The position numbers and the translations under genes were made by a program. This document shows, piece after piece, positions 1 through 4,947 of a stretch of DNA of 5,903 nucleotides. The stretch is taken from NCBI GenBank assembly GCA_005884715.1, contig VAZZ01000027.1, positions 1-5,903 of the forward strand, written 5' to 3'. Below the pieces are notes generated by a model. The model had not been told where the DNA came from. It ran no database searches and saw only the letters and a program-made list of their open reading frames with translations. Origin of the DNA: Alphaproteobacteria bacterium. Lineage in GTDB: Bacteria; Pseudomonadota; Alphaproteobacteria; Rhizobiales; Aestuariivirgaceae. Position 1 is the stretch's first letter; each line of letters begins with the position of its first letter.

Positions 1-92
1 ATTCGGGAAAGTGCAGCCCCAGAGCCTAAGCTTGCGGCAAATACTCCCAAGGCAATAGCAATGACAGCCATGCGGCGTCGATCAAGCGCCAT
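1..92 (-). CDS. N-terminus of a putative exported protein (cut by window edge)
   Basis: The minus strand from 92 reads 30 open codons to the window edge. The peptide begins MALDRRRMAV and continues as a hydrophobic run (AVIAIALGVFAASLG, residues 9-23) followed by small residues. This is the n-region, h-region and c-region pattern of a Sec signal peptide or a membrane anchor. A G-rich stretch (GGGGG) lies 7 nt before the ATG and could act as the ribosome binding site. A second ATG at codon 8 would also leave a usable signal. The mature part lies outside the window, so no function can be named. The upstream region holds two short inverted repeats (124-144 and 151-164). Exported or membrane location is an inference from composition only. 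Confidence 0.5.
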   Translation of the reverse strand, partial: MALDRRRMAVIAIALGVFAASLGSGAALSR

Positions 93-123
93 TGGTTAAC
101 CCCCGACCCGTCCGAACGTCAAA

Positions 124-144
124 TCTAGGTTGACGAAGCCTAGA
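124..144. repeat. Inverted repeat TCTAGG-N9-CCTAGA
   Basis: Two perfect 6-base arms (124-129 and 139-144) are separated by 9 bases. It sits about 30 bp upstream of the start of the minus-strand exported-protein gene, in a promoter-proximal position, so an operator or a leader hairpin is possible. No T-tract follows on either strand, so a terminator is unlikely. A 6-bp arm can arise by chance. Confidence 0.3.
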
Positions 145-150
145 ACTTTA

Positions 151-164
151 TTGCCCTAAGGCAA
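151..164. repeat. Short inverted repeat TTGCC-CTAA-GGCAA
   Basis: Two perfect 5-base arms flank a 4-base loop, 6 bp beyond the 124-144 inverted repeat. The pair of adjacent palindromes upstream of the gene at 1-92 is what makes it worth noting. Taken singly it is a weak signal. Confidence 0.22.
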
Positions 165-200
165 CCCCTAAAGACAGCGGCTAACGAGGGGTACAGTTAA

Positions 201-338
201 TTAGTCAGCGGCCCGGCGTCCGAACCCACGGACCCGAACGGTTACCTCATCCGCGCGAACGTCGTTGCCGTAACAAAAGAGGTTGACTGTTACTGATTCA
301 CTATCCGGTTCGTTGACCCGTTTGAATTGGTTTGGCAT
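201..338 (-). CDS. Possible 45-aa small protein, unknown
   Basis: The minus strand has an ATG at 338 and a TAA at 201, giving 45 residues. The sequence starts MPNQFKRVNE, has a middle with alternating hydrophobic and polar residues (SVTVNLFCYG) and ends in a basic stretch (VRVRGFGRRAAD). The ATG lies 7 nt after the stop of the reading frame at 346-744, and a GAGG motif 5 nt before it overlaps that stop region, so translation could be coupled. I recognise no family and see no signal peptide or membrane segment. The opposite strand is also open for about 33 codons here but has no good start. It may be a genuine small gene or a chance frame in a region of decay. Confidence 0.3.
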   Translation of the reverse strand: MPNQFKRVNEPDSESVTVNLFCYGNDVRADEVTVRVRGFGRRAAD

Positions 339-345
339 GTGAACC

Positions 346-522
346 TCATTTCCGCCTCGACATCTTGGCTATGGCCTTCACGATTGTCAGCGCTTCTTCG
401 TCAGTTGGTTTTTTGTGGTTCTGGGCGTCGTTGCCCTTCGGGTATACCCACAGAAGGACGCGGCTCGCCAGCAGAGACGAGACATCGCTCGCCAATATCC
501 GGCGTAATCCGTATTCGGCCAT
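346..522 (-). pseudogene. Small tail-domain relic, copy 1
   Basis: This is the last third of an open frame that begins at 744 and could also start at its own ATG at 522 (58 aa from there, MAEYGLRRIL...). Its C-terminal part has a WVYPKG turn, a gap, and then EEALTIVKAIAKMSRRK before the stop. The same layout recurs at 1557-1717, where the minus strand encodes GRVICWVHP and then EEKALMIVKAIAKMSKR. The shared end KAIAKMS is identical in protein and nearly so in DNA. It resembles small rhizobial hypothetical proteins with a V-D-GR-x-x-WVY core followed by an EEA...IA.NIAK helix, but this is recalled, not searched. The segment upstream of WVYP does not match copy 2 well, so the 5' part is probably lost or replaced. 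Whether it is still translated is unknown. Confidence 0.42.
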
Positions 523-539
523 TGAGGCCAAATAGAATT

Positions 540-744
540 TGCCGCCGAGGGGTTGTTCTTTCCGTCCCAGCCTACGGGTAGGCGGATCACCACGTAACCG
601 AGAAGCAGGCTCGGCATCCGAGGCCCAAAGAGGGCCGGCAGGCGGTGCCAAGTCTCGGAGTTCGCGGGAAATTTCAAAAGTCTCAAGACCGCTTGCGCCA
701 GAGTCATTTGCATAAAGCCTGAGCGCAGTTTTGGGAGCACTCAT
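540..744 (-). pseudogene. Frameshifted, truncated cupin-like protein (N-terminal part)
   Basis: The start at 744 is well supported: GGAG lies 6 nt before the ATG. Residues 1-49 (MSAPKTALRL ... SDAEPASR) read as the N-terminus of a small cupin-type hypothetical protein. After codon 49 the family-like sequence continues in the next frame (YVVIRLPVGWDGKNNPSA), so there is one extra base at about 597 (CGG-T-TAC). The WDG...PS segment resembles the GWxGxxHPxPxRQ stretch that precedes the first cupin strand. The metal-binding histidines and the barrel are absent from both frames beyond this point, so the gene is truncated as well as shifted. In the original frame the sequence runs on without a stop into the tail-domain relic, giving a 132-aa composite frame ending at 346. 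The cupin assignment rests on recalled sequence patterns. Confidence 0.45.
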
Positions 745-771
745 ATCGATCTCCGCAAGGTTGATAGCGGC

Positions 772-934
772 TCGAAATTCTGAGCAGCATCGCGCTTCTT
801 GTCAATCAGAGGTCACGCTGATTTGGGAAGGACATCGCGAGGAATACGGCCGCCTCCTGGGCCGGGTCTTTATGCCGGACGGCCAAGACATGGCGAAAGC
901 CATCGTGAAGGCCGGCTATGCGGGAAGCGGTTAG
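772..934 (+). pseudogene. 5'-truncated thermonuclease (SNase-like) fragment
   Basis: The plus-strand frame ending in TAG at 932-934 encodes EEYGRLLGRVFMPDGQDMAKAIVKAGYA. This matches the C-terminal core of staphylococcal-nuclease-like proteins: D-RYGR-x-LA-x-V, then a short turn, then G-x-D-(x)4-M(V/I)-x-x-G-x-A. The preceding AARNSEQHRASCQSEVTLIWEGH fits the helix and strand before that motif. The N-terminal half of the fold, with the V-x-DGDT segment and first catalytic Arg/Asp residues, is not found upstream in any plus frame. The frame can be extended back to an ATG at 731, but that part overlaps the start of the antisense cupin gene and does not look like a nuclease. The likely reading is a remnant of about 54 codons, with no active enzyme. 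Its stop overlaps the convergent phosphatase stop within the four bases TTAG. Confidence 0.5.
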
Positions 935-1527
935 GCTGGTGTGGACGGTGAAGAGCACGAATTCCACAGCTGGATGGCAGGTTCGTTGGTGGTGTGATGG
1001 CCGAACCCAAGGGCGCTCACGGAGGCGGTGGACAGCAGCAGTGCTTGCGCGAACTGAACCGGCTGCCCGACCCACCGGGCCGCCAGCACTCGGAGAAGGT
1101 GCCCATGGGCGAAAACAAGCACGCGCCCGCTCTGCCCCTTCAACCGAGTCGCGATACGGTCAGCCCGGTGGGCAATTTGCTGGACCGACTCGCCGCCGGG
1201 GCAGCCGTCGCGAAACAGCTCCCACCCCGGACGGACGGTCCGAATTTCTTCTGAAGTCAGCCCTTCGTAGTCGCCGTAATCCCACTCCAAGAGGTCGGGG
1301 TCGGGCGTGGCTGTGAAGCCGGCCAGTTTCGCCGTTTGGGCGGCTCGCTGGAGTGGGCTCGTGAGCACTGTGTCGAATGCGGTCCCTACCAGCCGCCCGC
1401 GGAGTGCCTGAGCGTCCGCATCGCCCTTCGGGGTGAGGGGCAAATCGGTCCGGCCTGTGTGTCGCCCGGACTTCGACCACTCGGTCTCACCGTGCCGGAC
1501 AAGATAAACAGTCGGTGGATCGCTCAT
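931..1527 (-). CDS. Histidine phosphatase family protein (phosphoglycerate-mutase-like)
   Basis: This 198-residue protein carries the full active-site set of the histidine phosphatase superfamily. LVRHGE (residues 9-14) holds the catalytic His12, which becomes phosphorylated, with Arg11. TSPLQRAAQTA (56-66) supplies Arg61, E81 in LLEWDYGDYEG is the likely acid, and FAHGHLLRVLAARW (139-152) gives the second catalytic His141. The length and the final LGF...PAIQLWN block fit small single-domain GpmB/CobC-like phosphatases. The fold does not tell the substrate; candidates are a phosphosugar, a nucleotide or a metabolite phosphate. It is probably cytoplasmic, as no signal peptide is visible. The start at 1527 puts the RHG motif at the usual distance. 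An 8-codon frame (1550-1524) ends in an ATGA overlap with this start. The 3' end meets a nuclease remnant convergently. Confidence 0.93.
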   Translation of the reverse strand: MSDPPTVYLVRHGETEWSKSGRHTGRTDLPLTPKGDADAQALRGRLVGTAFDTVLTSPLQRAAQTAKLAGFTATPDPDLLEWDYGDYEGLTSEEIRTVRPGWELFRDGCPGGESVQQIAHRADRIATRLKGQSGRVLVFAHGHLLRVLAARWVGQPVQFAQALLLSTASVSALGFGHHTTNEPAIQLWNSCSSPSTPA

Positions 1528-1556
1528 CGGCCACTCAGCTTTGCGCTCATATTATT

Positions 1557-1717
1557 TCAATCTCCCTCGTTCCCTCTCTTCGACATCTTGGCTATTGCTT
1601 TCACAATCATCAGCGCCTTTTCCTCTGAAGGCATCTTGTGGGTGTACCCAACAGATCACGCGGCCATTCCTGTCCTCGACACGGTAATTTCCACGCTTGA
1701 TCTTCGTAGCGATGCAG
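1557..1717 (-). pseudogene. Small tail-domain relic, copy 2 (frameshifted)
   Basis: On the minus strand, 30-odd bases after the glycosyltransferase stop, one frame reads ATKIKRGNYRVEDRNGRVIC then WVHP. The family-like sequence then jumps to another frame: KMPSEEKALMIVKAIAKM followed by SKRGNEGD and a TGA at 1557-1559. Compared with copy 1, about eight codons between WVYP and the EEAL helix are missing and the deletion is not a multiple of three. No ATG is present in the first frame before the family-like sequence. The plus-strand DNA of the two copies shares TCGACATCTTGGCTAT exactly, with continued similarity through the next 25 bases. It is best read as a dead small gene. The tail could still be made from the internal ATG of MPSEEKAL (25 aa), which seems unlikely to matter. 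Confidence 0.5.
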
Positions 1718-1754
1718 AGCGCGGCACCGGATGGACCCTGATGGCCCTGGGAGA

Positions 1755-2768
1755 TCAGAGGTCCGGCCCCCGCTCGACGCTGATCTCATCCCTCTTGTCG
1801 CTCTTCCTGTCGCTTCGCTTGCGCCTGAATAGTCGTTTAAGGATCGAGCGCTGGCGCTGCATCCGCGGGCGGAAGCCGCCAGCCGACAGGTGCAATGGGT
1901 AGCGGTCTTCCAGCTTGGCATAAATGGCCTCGACGCGGCTGCGCCAAGGCTCGAGTTCCGGGCGCTCGGCTGCGAGACGTACATAGCCGTCGAGCAAACC
2001 ACTCCGGTCCATCGCCTCGCGCTGGGTGTAGAAGGCGAAGTGCGCGGCAACGGCACCGGTCTCCACCGCATTTAGGCGGCCGGCCCGCAGGGCGAGCGTG
2101 CAACTCACTGCGGGCTCCTCGTCCTCGGGCACCTTGCCCCCGAATGACGCAAAGTTGCGACCGAACCACGCGATGCAGTTGATGGAGAAGAAGTTCCCTG
2201 ACAGGGGAATGCGGCCGCAGTTGAGCTTCTCCACCTCGCCAGTCGCCACGAGTGTCTGAAAGAAGTCATGCAGCGAGCGTGCGAACGTGGGATTGACCCA
2301 TCCGACCGGATCGAAGCGGTCCGGCCAGACCGGCCGTGATGTTTTGATCTTGCGGAAGGTGTGCAGCAGGTAGGTGCTCATCGCATTGTTGATGATGAGC
2401 GGAGCGACCACGAAGTATTCGGGATGCTCGAGCCGGAAGCCCAGGAACGTGTCGAAGAACCTCGGATCAATCCACACCACATCGTCGTCGAAGCGCACAT
2501 ACACCGTGTCCAAGTCGGTTGCGCCAGGCCAGAATGCGTGGATCGCCGCTGCCCCCGGCGTCTTGCCCTCAGGCAGCGGCACGAGGCGGATGCGGTCATC
2601 AATCCCAGCTACCGCGTCCATGAAGGCGAGATCCGCGTCGTCGGGCGTGTTGATCCATAGGTCATAGCGATCGACCCTCGGGCAGGCGAGCACGTAGGGG
2701 ATGAGCAACCTGAGATAGCGCCGGCGTCCGGCCGGCGTCACGCAGACTATTCTGTGGCCATCTAGCAT
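1755..2768 (-). CDS. Putative GT-A-type glycosyltransferase, next to glf
   Basis: From the ATG at 2768 this is a 337-residue protein. It begins HRIVCVTPAGRRRYLRLL, a nucleotide-sugar-binding style first strand. A DTVYVRFDDDVVWID segment (87-101) supplies a DDD motif at 94-96, the usual metal and UDP-sugar site of GT-A enzymes. PEDEEP (214-219) could hold the catalytic base, and H243 in AAHFAFYTQR may be a late metal ligand. The C-terminus (305-325) is strongly basic (RQRSILKRLFRRKRSDRK), which fits contact with membrane lipids. There is no signal peptide or clear membrane segment. I chose M54 of the longest frame because GGGGA lies 9 nt before it and the extra 53 residues would run across the divergent glf start. 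I do not recognise a named family. The neighbour makes UDP-galactofuranose, so a galactofuranosyl donor is an attractive inference, though another hexose in the same glycan is equally possible. Confidence 0.72.
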   Translation of the reverse strand: MLDGHRIVCVTPAGRRRYLRLLIPYVLACPRVDRYDLWINTPDDADLAFMDAVAGIDDRIRLVPLPEGKTPGAAAIHAFWPGATDLDTVYVRFDDDVVWIDPRFFDTFLGFRLEHPEYFVVAPLIINNAMSTYLLHTFRKIKTSRPVWPDRFDPVGWVNPTFARSLHDFFQTLVATGEVEKLNCGRIPLSGNFFSINCIAWFGRNFASFGGKVPEDEEPAVSCTLALRAGRLNAVETGAVAAHFAFYTQREAMDRSGLLDGYVRLAAERPELEPWRSRVEAIYAKLEDRYPLHLSAGGFRPRMQRQRSILKRLFRRKRSDRKSDKRDEISVERGPDL

Positions 2769-2842
2769 TCGGCTGAGGTCCCCGTTGTGCAGGTGTCCGC
2801 CGATAGGGCATTCTGTCCGGAAAGGCAATCGACGGGGGATCT
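2769..2842. promoter_or_regulatory. Divergent intergenic region between glycosyltransferase and glf
   Basis: These 74 bases lie between the divergent starts and should hold at least the leader regions of both genes. On the minus side GGGGA at 9 nt from the ATG is a fair ribosome binding site. On the plus side GGGGGA (2834-2839) lies only 3 nt before the TTG start of glf, which is close. No convincing sigma-70 or EcfG promoter pair was found, so the promoters may lie inside the neighbouring coding sequence. Confidence 0.4.
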
Positions 2843-4030
2843 TTGAACAACCAGCGAATTCTTGTGATCGGCGCGGGGCTCTCCGGCGCAACTGCGGCGC
2901 GCGTGCTGGCAGAAAGAGGCTTTGCAATCACGGTCACCGAGAGGGAGAGCCATCCCGGCGGGCATTGCCATTCCTATCGCGACGCCGAGACGGGCATCAT
3001 GGTCCACGCGCACGGCCCCCACATTTTGCACAGCGATAGCTCAGAGGTGTGGGCATTCTTGCAACGCTTCGCGCAGCTCAGGCCCTATCGACACACCGTC
3101 CGTGCTGTCACCGGCGGGCGGACCTACCCGCTTCCCATCATGTTGGCCACCCTGCGCCAGTTCTTCGGCCGCGACTTCACGCCGGATGAGGCGCAGGCGC
3201 ACCTTGCCGCCATGGCCCGGCAATATCCGCGACCTCCGGCCAATTTTGAGGAGCAGGGACGAGCCCTGTTGGGCGATGCCCTCTACGAGGGTTTCTTCGA
3301 TGGCTATACGCGCAAGCAATGGGGCGTCGAGCCCTGCCTTCTGCCGGCTTCCACCATGAGACGGATTCCGGTGCGCTTCAGCGATGATCTCAGCTATTAC
3401 CACCACAGCAACGTGGCGATTCCGGAGCAGGGCTATACTGCGATGATTGCCACCATGCTCGACCATCCGGCGATCTCGGTGCGCTACGGCGCGATGGCCG
3501 AGCCGGCGCTCGCTGCGGCCTTCCGGCATACGATCTACACCGGCCCCATCGACGCCTGGTTTGGCCACAGATGGGGGCGCCTCAGCTATCGCACCCTCGA
3601 TTTCGAGGTGCTTAGGGGAACCGGCACCTTCCAGGACGTGGCGCAGGTAAACTACTGCGATCTGTCCGTGCCCTGGACGCGCATCACGGAGTACAAACAC
3701 TTCACGCCCTGGGAGCGCCAAGACGCAACGCTCTACGTGCGGGAGACCAGCCGTGCGTGCGGGGCTGCCGATATCCCCTACTACCCGCTGCGCCTGGCAG
3801 TCGACGACTCGCTGGCCCACCGTTACCTCGCCGCGGCGCACGCCAGCTCCGGCATAAGCTTTGTTGGGCGCCTGGCCACCTACCGGTATCTCGATATGGA
3901 TGTCGCAGTCGCCGAGGCACTGATGGCGGCGCGGGGCATTGCAGAGGCGCTCAATGGCGGGGCCGCGCCGCCGGCTTCTATCGACGACCCAGGCGCAACT
4001 TCCGCCAAGGTGCAATCGGGGCGACGCTGA
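2843..4030 (+). CDS. glf: UDP-galactopyranose mutase
   Basis: This flavoenzyme interconverts UDP-galactopyranose and UDP-galactofuranose, the donor for galactofuranose in surface polysaccharides. The 395 residues carry the family landmarks in order: an FAD-binding GAGLSGATAARVLAERG (10-26), a GGHCHSY flavin-contact segment (39-45), GPHILHSD (58-65), YTRKQWG (155-161), YTGPIDAWF (232-240), YRTLDFE (249-255), QVNYCD...TRITEYKHF (268-287) with the substrate-binding arginine at about R280, and GRLATYRYLDMDVAVAEAL (342-360). The protein is cytoplasmic. The length is close to the usual 370-390, with a low-complexity tail (372-395). The start is TTG at 2843; no ATG occurs between it and the in-frame stop at 2804, and it places GAG at the normal distance from the N-terminus. 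The divergent glycosyltransferase suggests a shared glycan pathway. Confidence 0.96.
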   Translation: MNNQRILVIGAGLSGATAARVLAERGFAITVTERESHPGGHCHSYRDAETGIMVHAHGPHILHSDSSEVWAFLQRFAQLRPYRHTVRAVTGGRTYPLPIMLATLRQFFGRDFTPDEAQAHLAAMARQYPRPPANFEEQGRALLGDALYEGFFDGYTRKQWGVEPCLLPASTMRRIPVRFSDDLSYYHHSNVAIPEQGYTAMIATMLDHPAISVRYGAMAEPALAAAFRHTIYTGPIDAWFGHRWGRLSYRTLDFEVLRGTGTFQDVAQVNYCDLSVPWTRITEYKHFTPWERQDATLYVRETSRACGAADIPYYPLRLAVDDSLAHRYLAAAHASSGISFVGRLATYRYLDMDVAVAEALMAARGIAEALNGGAAPPASIDDPGATSAKVQSGRR

Positions 4031-4344
4031 TCATGCTGTCACTGATGCCTGAGACCGCGGCGCCCTACGATTTGGCCAGGGATGCGCGTGTCGATCTCTG
4101 TCACGAAACCCATCGAGCGCGGTCACCGGATTGAAAGCTGCAGAGAATGAAAAACAGAAACGATTGCGTGAGATGACCTGGATTCCTGGAAGTCCGAGAA
4201 CGATAGTTCGGCGGACTCCGGCTCAGCCACTTTTAATTGAACAAAATCAAATACGATAACAGAACTCGAAGCTAAACGGGTCCCAGCCGCCCAACCAGTC
4301 GGTCCCTATGCTACGATGACGCAAGCTATGAAATGGCTCGCGCG
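4031..4344. other. Gap without a supported gene between convergent glf and the 78-aa gene
   Basis: No convincing gene is present in these 314 bases. A 33-residue frame (4033-4134, MLSLMPETAAPYDL...) and a 23-residue frame (4082-4153, MRVSISVTKPIERG...) start shortly after the glf stop on the plus strand, but neither has a clear ribosome binding site or a family match. Either could be the stub of a lost downstream gene. The only structured element is the hairpin at 4191-4217. From about 4225 the sequence becomes A/T-richer than the flanking genes. Confidence 0.5.
4191..4217. terminator. Imperfect hairpin, candidate transcription end between convergent genes
   Basis: Arms AGTCCG (4191-4196) and CGGACT (4212-4217) pair perfectly. 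Inside them GAAC and GTTC pair around a GATA loop, leaving a 1-2 base bulge. It lies 160 bp after the glf stop and about 130 bp after the stop of the convergent 78-aa gene. No T-tract follows directly; TTTTAATT comes about 14 bases later. It may act as a weak or bidirectional terminator, or be a chance structure. Confidence 0.3.
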
Positions 4345-4581
4345 CTAGGCCTCGCCCTTCTTCGAGGGACGGCTATTAACGGCTTGCAATTTCGACCAAG
4401 CCGTATGAACGGTTTCCTCAATACGTCCCCACTCGCGTGCGGCGACATTCCAATTAACGATCATATTTGAGGTGCCGGCGCTCATCCCATTAGGGGCCGT
4501 CGATGCGGCCATGCTATCATGAATATAGACAGCGGCGATAGTCAGCAGGCATCCGAGGATCATTCCAAAAAACATTCGCAT
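4345..4581 (-). CDS. Small single-span membrane protein, stress-regulated type, unknown function
   Basis: The 78-residue product starts MRMFFGMILGCLLTIAAVYIHDSMA, a single hydrophobic segment (residues 4-20) followed by a polar tail. The rest contains NMIVNWNVAAREWGRIEETVHTAW (39-62), with conserved-looking VNW and W positions, and ends in a basic KKGEA. I recall similar short proteins (MRM-FG...G..LT..A.YIHD...VNWDV...W) in Bradyrhizobium and relatives; no function is established to my knowledge. The start is firm: GGAGG lies 5 nt before the ATG at 4581. A frame extension to 4710 adds 43 residues without family character and runs through the promoter, so it was rejected. A GGAAC-N17-CGTT promoter lies immediately upstream, which suggests control by the EcfG general stress sigma factor. 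The tail probably faces the periplasm, an inference from topology only. Confidence 0.8.
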   Translation of the reverse strand: MRMFFGMILGCLLTIAAVYIHDSMAASTAPNGMSAGTSNMIVNWNVAAREWGRIEETVHTAWSKLQAVNSRPSKKGEA

Positions 4582-4600
4582 GATAACCTCCGCCTCACTC

Positions 4601-4626
4601 AACGCTTTTAAGCCGGAACGAGTTCC
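4601..4626 (-). promoter_or_regulatory. EcfG-type (general stress) promoter of the 78-aa gene
   Basis: On the minus strand GGAAC (4626-4622) is followed by 17 bases and CGTT (4604-4601). This matches the alphaproteobacterial EcfG/RpoE2 consensus GGAAC-N16/17-CGTT exactly. Transcription would start some 8-10 bases further on, leaving a short leader that contains the GGAGG ribosome binding site of the gene starting at 4581. The -35 element lies in a perfect palindrome, CGGAAC-GA-GTTCCG (4614-4627). Confidence 0.75.
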
Positions 4627-4713
4627 GATCAGACCGATGATAAGGTGCACTCGGCCCGCCCCTGCGAAGACCAAGCGATTGCGCGCCGGTCTCGGCATGA
4701 GGCTACCCATACC

Positions 4714-4887
4714 TTAGCTGACGGCAGCGACACCCGCATAGAGAAGAATGAGTACGAGAATCGCGAGAACGAGGAACAGTCCAAAAAGTATCTTCGCAAT
4801 ACCGGCCGCGCCTCGCGCGATTCCTGAATAGCCTAGTGCACCTGCGACGATCGATATCAAGAAAAATATAAGTGCCCATTTTAGCAA
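4714..4887 (-). CDS. DUF1328 (YtjA-type) small membrane protein
   Basis: The minus strand reads 57 codons from a TTG start at 4887 to TAA at 4714. The product, beginning MLKWALIFFLISIVAGALGY and followed by SGIARGAAGIAKILFGLF then LVLAILVLILL, has the layout of the DUF1328 family: MLKWAL...VA..LGF.GIA..AAGIAKILF.-FLV. It has two hydrophobic segments (about 3-19 and 33-52) joined by a G/A-rich turn and the conserved GIAxGAAGIAKILF block. The full family length of 50-60 residues is present. The TTG start is supported by AGGAG 7 nt upstream and by the fit to the family N-terminus. It acts in the inner membrane; its role is unknown. It has its own EcfG promoter and is followed on the same strand by the 78-aa membrane protein, which also has one, so both probably respond to general stress. 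Confidence 0.88.
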   Translation of the reverse strand: MLKWALIFFLISIVAGALGYSGIARGAAGIAKILFGLFLVLAILVLILLYAGVAAVS

Positions 4888-4910
4888 TGCGTCTCTCCTA
4901 TTGCACTCTG

Positions 4911-4926
4911 CCGTTCCGTTGAACGG
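4911..4926. repeat. Inverted repeat CCGTTC-CGTT-GAACGG over the DUF1328 promoter -10
   Basis: Perfect 6-base arms flank a 4-base loop. The repeat covers the CGTT (-10) element of the EcfG promoter and the likely start of the transcript. It could be an operator or a 5' leader hairpin. The sister promoter at 4601-4626 has a related palindrome, but over its -35 element. Confidence 0.35.
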
Positions 4927-4947
4927 TTTGGCCCTCGCAGCGGTTCC
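4922..4947 (-). promoter_or_regulatory. EcfG-type (general stress) promoter of the DUF1328 gene
   Basis: On the minus strand GGAAC (4947-4943), a 17-base spacer and CGTT (4925-4922) match the EcfG consensus exactly, with the same spacing as the promoter at 4601-4626. The leader to the TTG start at 4887 would be about 25-30 nt and includes the AGGAG ribosome binding site. Finding the exact element twice, each time just upstream of a small membrane-protein gene on the correct strand, argues strongly against chance. Confidence 0.78.

Noticed and set aside
201..300. Plus-strand frame of about 33 codons opposite the 45-aa candidate
   Set aside because: No usable start codon or ribosome binding site was found; the minus-strand frame has both.
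1336..1902. 188-codon plus-strand open frame
   Set aside because: It lies opposite the phosphatase start, the copy 2 relic and the glycosyltransferase end; composition changes along it and no motif is visible.
2717..2740. Nearby repeated GCCGGCGTC in the glycosyltransferase gene
   Set aside because: It is a short GC-rich coincidence inside coding sequence (two Arg/Ala/Gly-type codon runs) with no further copies.
2769..2927. 53-residue N-terminal extension of the glycosyltransferase
   Set aside because: It is Arg/Pro-rich, overlaps the glf coding start antisense, and the internal ATG at 2768 has a better ribosome binding site and begins the folded domain.
3041..4015. 324-codon minus-strand open frame opposite glf
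   Set aside because: It is a shadow of the high-GC glf gene; its His/Arg/Gly-rich peptide shows no family motifs, while the plus strand is unmistakably UDP-galactopyranose mutase.
4582..4710. 43-residue N-terminal extension of the 78-aa membrane protein
   Set aside because: It would run through the EcfG promoter, and the ATG at 4581 has a near-perfect GGAGG and starts the membrane segment.
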